Below, one piece after another: positions 6,529 through 11,324 of a stretch of 11,324 bases of DNA. The notes below the pieces were generated by a model. The model saw only the letters and a list, made by a program, of their open reading frames with translations, was not told where the DNA came from and searched no databases. A program made the translations under genes and the position numbers. Every line of letters starts with the position of its first letter. The first letter of the stretch is position 1. The DNA is from Planctomycetota bacterium (GTDB lineage: Bacteria; Planctomycetota; Phycisphaerae; Sedimentisphaerales; Anaerobacaceae). The stretch is from positions 1-11,324 of the forward strand of contig JABMRO010000059.1 of assembly GCA_013202635.1 (NCBI GenBank), written 5' to 3'.

Positions 6529-7863
6529 GTGAGCATATCAGGTGCTATCAAGGAGGGATTCAGGTTCTTTGGAAAGTTAATTGATATTTTTCGAGAACGT
6601 CACGAAGAAGATAAAGAACACGAAGAAGATAAAGAACACGAAGTAGAGCAAATAGACGAAGAAGATAAAAAACCCATCGAGAAAACTACTACCGACAAAA
6701 TTCCCAATATCTTAGAATTGAACAAGAGTGATATCCTGAGAAAACTAGCTGAGGATATCGAATGGCTACCTCTTCAAGAAGAACTACCCCCTACTGAAAC
6801 AAATATATGTTGGGCTTTGCAACTAACATTTCAGCGCATTCGGCATAGCCGGGATGCAGAGGAGATAGCTAAGATTTTTAAAGATATGAGGAAGCTGAGT
6901 TTTGAAAGAGCTCTCAAACGCATCAACTCTCATTGCCCTGGACTCCCAACAATGATTAATGTGCTTTGTCAGTGTTGCTCAGATGTATTAAACCGTAAGA
7001 ATGACATAAAAAACCTTTCTCCTGAAAGAGTGAGAGAGATATCTCGAAATGCTGTAGAAATTTGTTGGAATCTGTTCCTTCCTTTTATAAAGCAAGAAAG
7101 GGAAAACGGCTTGTTTCCTGATGCTGCTGGAGCGATCAGTAATGCAATTGAAATGTTCGCAAGAACATTGGAAGTATATACTGTAGAATGGTCCGAAGAC
7201 CTTCACGATCAGTTGATAGGATTAGTAGGTTCTGTTGTCTCTGTGTTGAGGAGGCGCGATTTATCGGACGAAAAAATCAAGGGTAGTATAGAGAGATTTG
7301 GAAGACAAATTGTACCTGGCTTCAATACGCTGTCGAAAGAACATTCGGAGAAATGGCAAGTAGCTTTGCAAAATCTGTGCGGGACAAGGCCACCAAAAGA
7401 TTTACAGGGACCACTTTGTAGATTATGGAAACGATTAGTAATAGTGTCCAAATCTGACGGTTTTGTGTTTCTGAAAGAATTTATTGAAACTACCTTTGAG
7501 TGTGTATGGAAACAAATCGAATATGAAGGGACCTTAGCTAAGAAAGATATTAAGGTTGCTGAAAATATTGTTGGTTGTGTGCATAGTTTGGTGAAACAAT
7601 GTTACAACTATCCGCAATATAGTTTCTATTGGCATAATCAGATTAAGCCTGTTGTTGAGGGCTACATTCTAAGACGGGAAGAAGCATATGCTGAGTCCAA
7701 AGACCCTGTTCATGAGTATTTAGAAAAGATCATATCGCTGATAGATAGCTTACCGAAAAGAGCTCGTATAGCACCTCATAAACGGAGAGTTATAAAGGAA
7801 CTTGCTCCTACGAATGATGAACCAACCGATACTCTTTACGGTTCATTCATGAATGTTACATAG
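6529..7863 (+). CDS. helical protein of unknown function with charged tandem-repeat linker; second gene of operon
   Basis: A 444-residue protein of unknown family. It starts at GTG, with GGAG 8 bases upstream, 20 bases after the preceding stop. Residues 1-24 (SISGAIKEGFRFFGKLIDIF) could form an amphipathic helix that touches a membrane or partner. Residues about 25-50 are a charged linker with two copies of HEEDKE. From about residue 62 to the end the protein is predicted by eye to be almost all helix, with repeated segments of roughly 35-45 residues that suggest a HEAT/ARM- or TPR-like solenoid, though no repeat consensus is obvious. A C-Q-C-C cluster lies near residue 147. The C-terminus (PKRARIAPHKRRVIKE) is basic. 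No catalytic motif is visible. Together these suggest a scaffold or adaptor working with the upstream protein. A defence or mobile-element role is possible from the AT-rich setting but unsupported by any domain. Confidence 0.78.
   Translation: MSISGAIKEGFRFFGKLIDIFRERHEEDKEHEEDKEHEVEQIDEEDKKPIEKTTTDKIPNILELNKSDILRKLAEDIEWLPLQEELPPTETNICWALQLTFQRIRHSRDAEEIAKIFKDMRKLSFERALKRINSHCPGLPTMINVLCQCCSDVLNRKNDIKNLSPERVREISRNAVEICWNLFLPFIKQERENGLFPDAAGAISNAIEMFARTLEVYTVEWSEDLHDQLIGLVGSVVSVLRRRDLSDEKIKGSIERFGRQIVPGFNTLSKEHSEKWQVALQNLCGTRPPKDLQGPLCRLWKRLVIVSKSDGFVFLKEFIETTFECVWKQIEYEGTLAKKDIKVAENIVGCVHSLVKQCYNYPQYSFYWHNQIKPVVEGYILRREEAYAESKDPVHEYLEKIISLIDSLPKRARIAPHKRRVIKELAPTNDEPTDTLYGSFMNVT
6601..6642 (+). 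repeat. 18-base in-frame tandem repeat
   Basis: CACGAAGAAGATAAAGAA occurs exactly twice in tandem (6601-6618, 6619-6636), followed by a partial third copy CACGAA (6637-6642). It encodes HEEDKE-HEEDKE-HE in the charged linker of the unknown helical protein. The exact DNA identity implies recent duplication, and copy number may vary between strains. Confidence 0.9.
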
Positions 7864-7893
7864 CCATTGTTGCGGCACTTTACAGTCTTTTTG

Positions 7894-7963
7894 CTTGAAA
7901 AATATATTGATAGTATCTGAAAAGACATCTCAGATTTCAAATATTAATTTATATTTCTTCAAG
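7894..7963. terminator. long stem-loop between convergent genes, possible bidirectional terminator
   Basis: Arms CTTGAAAAATATA (7894-7906) and TATATTTCTTCAAG (7950-7963) pair over 13 bases with one bulge. They enclose an inner stem ATCTGA (7915-7920) and TCAGAT (7930-7935) with a 9-base loop. The structure begins about 30 bases after the stop of the helical protein gene, facing the end of the AP2-HNH gene. The stems are AT-rich and no clean U-run follows, so it is a weak intrinsic terminator at best. It might instead protect the 3' ends of the transcripts. Confidence 0.35.
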
Positions 7964-8000
7964 AGTCGAAGTTCAGGATAGCGAATTCTCCATGATAAAT
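7959..8000 (-). pseudogene. tail remnant of a second AP2-HNH gene
   Basis: Directly behind the intact AP2-HNH gene and in the same frame, this stretch encodes YHGEFAILNFDS then a stop. It closely matches the intact gene's own end, HHGEFAVLNFPHK then stop. At DNA level GCGAATTCTCC is shared exactly (7981-7991 and 8059-8069), with related bases around it. The intervening residues show no resemblance to an AP2 domain. The simplest reading is that an older copy was replaced or truncated, leaving only its 3' end. Confidence 0.6.
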
Positions 8001-8033
8001 AAGTACAAAAGGTAAAAGAGCATAAGGCACAAG

Positions 8034-8705
8034 TTATTTGTGTGGGAAGTTTAGAACTGCGAATTCTCCGTGGTGTTTTTTGGCCGCCTTGTCATACGCT
8101 TTAGCGGCCTCGATTTCATCGTCGAAATATCCGATATACATCGCTTTCCTGTTGAACCATATTTGGGCTAACCATTTTTCTTTGTTCTTGTGCCAGCATA
8201 CCCCCTTAAATCTTGAATAGCATTTCCTCTTTCTAAACTTTCGTCTGTTCCGGCTGTTTTCCGCACGTGTTGCCGGCCGTAGGTTCGCCTTTCGATTATC
8301 AAGCCCGTTGTGATTGATGTGGTCAACGAACATTCCATCCGGCACCTTCAAAATCTCTCGGTGCATCATGATAAGCACCCGCTTATCGCTCATGCTAATC
8401 CCTCGCTGCGCATAGAACGTATGTTTCATGTTGACGGCATACCACTTATGCTTGTTTAATCGCTCGAAATCTTCCGGATCGACGATGGCGTATTTGCCCT
8501 GCGTTAGCGGTATCCGGCGGAATGAGTAGCCGTAACGGGCCCGGCGGTATAACAGCACCAGGGCCACAAAAGGCTTCGCAAGCCAGTCTGGAATCGTGAT
8601 GGAAAAGTTGAGCTTAATTTTCTCACTCAGCAGAGAGAACTTCAAATTTAGGGGCCAGTTGGCCGGGAGGAAAAACAATCCCTCTATAATTGGATGAGTG
8701 TGCAC
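8034..8705 (-). CDS. HNH endonuclease with C-terminal AP2 DNA-binding domain (homing-endonuclease-like)
   Basis: A 223-residue protein with a family-typical lead YSFRRIPLTQGKYAIVDPED at about 60-79, an HNH_3-type nuclease core (H115 in MMHREIL, D128-H129-I-N131, then N137 and N141), and an AP2 domain at about 164-221 (SRFKGVCWHKNKEKW, then YIGYFDDEIEAAKAYDKAA, ending LNF). Such proteins cut DNA and behave as free-standing selfish genes, often in several genomic copies. The start is uncertain: the frame opens at GTG 8705 with no ribosome site, no ATG precedes residue 93, and relatives (from memory) begin near the residues KLNFSI at about 31-36, where this gene has ATT. It may therefore be poorly translated or a slightly decayed copy. 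A tail of another copy follows at 7959-8000. The domain core looks intact. Confidence 0.85.
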   Translation of the reverse strand: MHTHPIIEGLFFLPANWPLNLKFSLLSEKIKLNFSITIPDWLAKPFVALVLLYRRARYGYSFRRIPLTQGKYAIVDPEDFERLNKHKWYAVNMKHTFYAQRGISMSDKRVLIMMHREILKVPDGMFVDHINHNGLDNRKANLRPATRAENSRNRRKFRKRKCYSRFKGVCWHKNKEKWLAQIWFNRKAMYIGYFDDEIEAAKAYDKAAKKHHGEFAVLNFPHK

Positions 8706-8732
8706 GTTTGGTACGAAAATTCAGGCGTTTTT

Positions 8733-8755
8733 CGAGATACGTTGGACGTAACTCG
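8733..8755. promoter_or_regulatory. symmetric inverted repeat, possible operator
   Basis: CGAG-A-TACG (8733-8741) and CGTA-A-CTCG (8747-8755) form a near-perfect dyad with one A-A mismatch and a 5-base centre. It lies 28 bases upstream of the AP2-HNH start and upstream of the regulator gene's promoter. The left half CGAGATACG also occurs in the heptamer repeat at 5288-5296, so it may derive from that repeat family instead of being an operator. Confidence 0.35.
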
Positions 8756-8899
8756 TTGTTAAGGAAGGAGATAAAAAATTTCAAAAATTTTGATTTTTGT
8801 TTTTAACTGATAGCGTTTTTGACCGAAAATTAGCGGATATTTTACCTATTTTAACGGAAAAAGAGCTGCTTTCAGAGATGACTGCGGTGGAAATAGGTT

Positions 8900-8927
8900 T
8901 TGTTCTTATCTTGCTATTTGGTATAAT
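8900..8927 (+). promoter_or_regulatory. extended -10 promoter candidate for the PocR-AraC regulator
   Basis: TGG-TATAAT (8919-8927) is a perfect -10 with the extended TGn element. A weak -35, TTGTTC (8900-8905), lies 16 bases upstream. Transcription would start near 8934, about 110 bases before the regulator ATG, with the leader crossing both interspersed repeats. Upstream, 8706-8899 holds no gene I can support; a strong GGAAGGAG at 8763-8770 has no start codon at a suitable distance. Confidence 0.5.
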
Positions 8928-8956
8928 AGCACAATCTTGCTATATTCGTATATCGT

Positions 8957-8978
8957 CCCTTCGACTTCGCTCAGGACA
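8957..8978. repeat. interspersed CCCTTCGAC...CTCAGGACA element
   Basis: CCCTTCGACTTCGCTCAGGA followed by CA. Its reverse complement matches the degenerate copy at 3322-3343 in the leuA-leuC gap. It resembles the short element CCTTCGACAAGCTCAGGA, which I know as scattered through many environmental bacterial genomes, mostly between genes; its function is unknown. Confidence 0.6.
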
Positions 8979-8990
8979 AGATTGAGTCGT

Positions 8991-9010
8991 GCGTATCGCG
9001 TATTCGTATT
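8991..9010. repeat. heptamer repeat (GCGTATT type), short array
   Basis: GCGTATC (8991-8997), GCGTATT (8998-9004) and a partial CGTATT (9005-9010), immediately upstream of the PocR-AraC gene. Same unit as the longer array just downstream of that gene at 10344-10378. Confidence 0.6.
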
Positions 9011-9044
9011 GTGTGTTGGGTATCGCAGATAATGGATAGTGTAA

Positions 9045-10343
9045 ATGGCTGATAAAGGGTCGTTAGTAAAACTTCTTGGCAAAGACAAGTTCGAGAGAAT
9101 CGAGGGTGTTTTTCGCAGGCATTTCCAATTAGGGCTGGAGACGAGGAATATCCAGGTCAAAGAAATCAAGCAGATGTGCAGCGGCGATTGTCATCCGAAG
9201 TTTTGCAGGATTGTCAAGAGCAGCAAGGTGGGGCTTCGCAGGTGTAACCGAGAGCGTCGGCGGAGCCTTGAGATAGCGATAGAGACCGGTCAATCTTATA
9301 TTTCGCTTTGCCATGCGGGTATAGTGTTAGTGTGTGTGCCGGTGATGGACAAGGACAAGGCGCTGGGTGGTATATTTTTCGGCAAATGCCTCTGGGAGCC
9401 TGTGACGCAAATTTTAATTAAGGACATCGAGAAACGGTTAGCTGGTATTCGTGTGGACAGGAAGAAACTGGCAGCGGCGATGCGCGAGCTGCCGTTTATA
9501 CAGGGGCGGAAAATCAACGAGGCGTCGCAGTTCCTGTTTGACTTGCTTTACGAGGTGGCCGCTTTTGACGGGCGTGTTATCAGATGGCGCCGGGAGCGTT
9601 CTGAACAGCAGTCGCAGATAGGCGAGTTTATCCAGGAGAAGAAGAGGCTCGGTACCGAGTGGCAGTATCCTCTTGAGAGCGAGCGGGAGCTGATGGGTAA
9701 GGTAAAAATCGGCGACAGGACAGGGGCCAAGGAGATTCTGAATTCGATACTCGGGACGATATTGTTCAAGACTATCGGGGATTTGGGAATTCTTAAAGCA
9801 AGGATGCTGGAATTGCTGAGTATTCTCAGCCGGTCGGCGGTGGAAGGGGGGGTGAGTATTGACGTTATGTTAGAGAAGAATCTGAACTATGTAAACAAGG
9901 TGATGCGGATTAACAATCAGGAGGATTTGTGTGCGTGGATAAGCACGGCGCTGAACGAATTTATCGAGCTGGTTTATTCTTCTCAGGACGCCCGGAAGGT
10001 GAGTCAAATCAGGCCGGCCATAAATTATATCGATGCCAACTATAATAAGCCTATAGCCCTTGCCGAGGTAGGCAGGGCCTCACATCTGAGCGTTTCTCGG
10101 CTGGCGCATATATTCAAGGAGCAGATGGGCATTACTATCATAGAGTACCTGACAAGTGTCCGGATAGAGCGGGCAAAACGATTATTGTTGGCGACGGACC
10201 AGAACTGCACGGAGATTTGCTTTGAGGTCGGCTATAATAATCAAAGTTATTTTACGCGTACTTTTAAGGGGCTTGTCGGGATGACTCCGCGGCAGTTCAA
10301 GACAAAGAACCAACGAAAGGAAAAGATTTCCGCACCTTTATAA
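9045..10343 (+). CDS. transcriptional regulator, PocR sensory domain plus AraC-type HTH
   Basis: A 432-residue cytoplasmic regulator. Residues about 5-165 match the PocR ligand-binding domain, a PAS-like fold that senses small diols or related metabolites: cysteines 45, 49, 54, 67 and 89 (CSGDCHPKFC, LRRC, and SLCHAGIVLVCVPV) are spaced as in that family. Residues about 165-320 are a helical linker with the YPLESERELMGKVKIGD run common to PocR-AraC proteins. The last ~100 residues are two AraC helix-turn-helix units (IALAEVGRASHLSVSRLAHI; CTEICFEVGYNNQSYFTRTF). The ATG at 9045 has a weak ribosome site; a tiny overlapping frame starting at 9032 ends at 9052. Relatives often control propanediol or glycerol metabolism, but no such genes are in the window, so the target is unknown. 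The gene stands alone, flanked on both sides by heptamer repeats. Confidence 0.92.
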   Translation: MADKGSLVKLLGKDKFERIEGVFRRHFQLGLETRNIQVKEIKQMCSGDCHPKFCRIVKSSKVGLRRCNRERRRSLEIAIETGQSYISLCHAGIVLVCVPVMDKDKALGGIFFGKCLWEPVTQILIKDIEKRLAGIRVDRKKLAAAMRELPFIQGRKINEASQFLFDLLYEVAAFDGRVIRWRRERSEQQSQIGEFIQEKKRLGTEWQYPLESERELMGKVKIGDRTGAKEILNSILGTILFKTIGDLGILKARMLELLSILSRSAVEGGVSIDVMLEKNLNYVNKVMRINNQEDLCAWISTALNEFIELVYSSQDARKVSQIRPAINYIDANYNKPIALAEVGRASHLSVSRLAHIFKEQMGITIIEYLTSVRIERAKRLLLATDQNCTEICFEVGYNNQSYFTRTFKGLVGMTPRQFKTKNQRKEKISAPL

Positions 10344-10378
10344 TCGTATTGCGTATTGCGTTATGCGTATTGCGTATT
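10344..10378. repeat. heptamer repeat array, five GCGTATT-type units
   Basis: Five tandem units starting directly after the regulator stop codon: TCGTATT, GCGTATT, GCGTTAT, GCGTATT, GCGTATT. Three are identical; one is scrambled at two positions and one differs at its first base. No inverted repeat is evident, so it is not a terminator. Confidence 0.75.
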
Positions 10379-10444
10379 TGGGCGGAGCGCTAATCTGTCG
10401 TCGTTGTAATGGCAATAGTTTTGGACAGGGGAGAAACTCTTATC

Positions 10445-10474
10445 TTGACAGTTAGACAGTGCTTAGCATACTAT
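10445..10474 (+). promoter_or_regulatory. candidate promoter of dxr
   Basis: A perfect TTGACA (10445-10450) is followed after 18 bases by TACTAT (10469-10474); CATACT one base earlier gives a 17-base spacer. The leader to the dxr ATG would be about 55-60 bases. This suggests dxr is transcribed separately from the regulator gene. Confidence 0.5.
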
Positions 10475-10537
10475 CAGTGTTTGTCTGGCAGCTACCGGTG
10501 TCAGCACAGAGAATGATACACAGCCGGAACGTTATTT

Positions 10538-11324
10538 ATGGCAAAGCAGATTGCTATTTTGGGTTCGACGGGTTCGATAGGCAGAAATGCGCTGCGTGTA
10601 ATCGAGGCTCTTGGGTCGGATTATGCGGTTATCGCATTAAGCGCTCACAGCAATGTTGAGCTTTTGGCTGAACAGGCCAGAGTTTATAAGCCTAAATTTG
10701 TTGCTGTTACGAATCCTGATTATGCAGGTCGGCTTCGGGGATTTATCGGTGATATGGATGTCGAGATTTTGGCCGGGCCGGATGGTCTGGTAGAGACTGC
10801 GGAGCTTGAAGAGGTTGATATTGTCCTTACGGCGGTTGTCGGCGCGGCGGGTCTGCCTGCTGTTTTTGCGGCGGCCAGGTGCGGCAAGCAGCTTGCAGTA
10901 GCGAACAAGGAGCCGCTTGTTGTTGCGGGCGAGCTGCTTTTGAGCGAGGCAAAGAAAAACGGCGGTGTGATTTTGCCGGTGGACAGTGAGCATTCGGCTG
11001 TTTTCCAGGCTATGCAGTCGGGTACTCGGGAAGAGGTTAATAAAATCATCCTGACGGCTTCGGGGGGGCCTTTTAGAGGAATCACCGCAGAGGATATCCG
11101 GAACGTAACGTTAGAGCAGGCGCTTGCGCATCCTGTTTGGAATATGGGGCCGAAAATCACGATTGATTCGGCGACTATGATGAACAAGGCGTTTGAAATT
11201 ATCGAGGCTCGGTGGCTTTTTGATATTCCGGTGGATAAAATTGAAGTTTTGATTCATCCGGAGTCGATAATTCATTCGCTTGTCGAATTTGTGGACGGTT
11301 CGGTGGTGGCACAGCTTGGTGAAC
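10538..11324 (+). CDS. dxr: 1-deoxy-D-xylulose 5-phosphate reductoisomerase, N-terminal part
   Basis: Dxr converts DXP to 2-C-methyl-D-erythritol 4-phosphate with NADPH, the committed step of the MEP isoprenoid pathway, in the cytoplasm. 262 codons are present of about 390; the C-terminal helical domain lies beyond the right edge. Visible motifs are the NADPH-binding GSTGSIG at 9-15, ANKE at 122-125, the metal site VDSEH at 148-152 (D149, E151), LTASGGPFR at 172-180, the flexible loop HPVWNMGPK at 198-206, and DSATMMNKAFE at 210-220 (N216, K217, E220), then HPESIIHSLVEFVDGS. The residue after ANKE is Pro126, where Ser is usual (NKESLV). The ATG at 10538 is set by the GSTGSIG distance; its ribosome site is weak. 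A different-frame reading from 10459 overlaps it and is a shadow. Confidence 0.96.
   Translation, partial: MAKQIAILGSTGSIGRNALRVIEALGSDYAVIALSAHSNVELLAEQARVYKPKFVAVTNPDYAGRLRGFIGDMDVEILAGPDGLVETAELEEVDIVLTAVVGAAGLPAVFAAARCGKQLAVANKEPLVVAGELLLSEAKKNGGVILPVDSEHSAVFQAMQSGTREEVNKIILTASGGPFRGITAEDIRNVTLEQALAHPVWNMGPKITIDSATMMNKAFEIIEARWLFDIPVDKIEVLIHPESIIHSLVEFVDGSVVAQLGE

Noticed and set aside
8763..8796. Strong GGAAGGAG as the ribosome site of a gene
   Set aside because: No ATG, GTG or TTG lies 5-12 bases downstream; the first TTG is more than 20 bases away.
8797..8985. 62-codon plus-strand frame before the regulator
   Set aside because: Starts at TTG without a ribosome site at a usable distance, contains the extended -10 promoter, and ends inside the interspersed CTCAGGACA repeat.
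10344..10378. CRISPR array
   Set aside because: The units are 7 bases in direct tandem without spacers, so this is a simple repeat.
10459..10659. 66-codon plus-strand frame overlapping the start of dxr
   Set aside because: Different frame from dxr, which has unmistakable motifs from residue 9 onward.

Overview
The window looks like a chromosomal segment of an uncultured bacterium, most likely a planctomycete of the Phycisphaerae/Sedimentisphaerales type. This is an inference from family resemblance: a LeuA of the divergent form with the residue run RIHTGIGVSEIHI, an AP2-HNH endonuclease gene of a type I associate with those genomes, a PocR-AraC regulator, and short interspersed repeats in the intergenic spaces. 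No single marker fixes the taxonomy.

Left part (1-4969, all minus strand): a leucine biosynthesis gene run. In transcription order it is leuA (2-isopropylmalate synthase), leuC (isopropylmalate isomerase large subunit), a small two-helix membrane protein whose ribosome binding site overlaps the leuC stop, a secreted PhoD-like metallophosphoesterase, and the first 40 codons of leuD (isomerase small subunit), which runs off the left edge. Two unrelated envelope-type genes therefore separate the two isomerase subunits. Two of the internal gaps carry REP-like interspersed repeats.

Middle part (4970-8033): an AT-rich island. It starts with a 700-base spacer holding a decayed minus-strand reading frame, heptamer repeats and several inverted repeats. 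A tight two-gene plus-strand operon of unknown function follows (5681-6508 and 6529-7863): a probably beta-rich protein and a helical protein with a charged tandem-repeat linker. A stem-loop lies between this operon and the opposing HNH gene.

Right part (8034-11324): an AP2-HNH endonuclease gene on the minus strand, with the tail of a second copy directly behind it; a spacer with repeats and an extended -10 promoter; a PocR-AraC transcriptional regulator; five tandem GCGTATT heptamers; and a promoter leading into dxr (DXP reductoisomerase, MEP isoprenoid pathway), cut by the right edge.

The main candidate for something undescribed is the two-gene operon at 5681-7863 with its structured upstream region. 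I recognise neither protein and assign no function.
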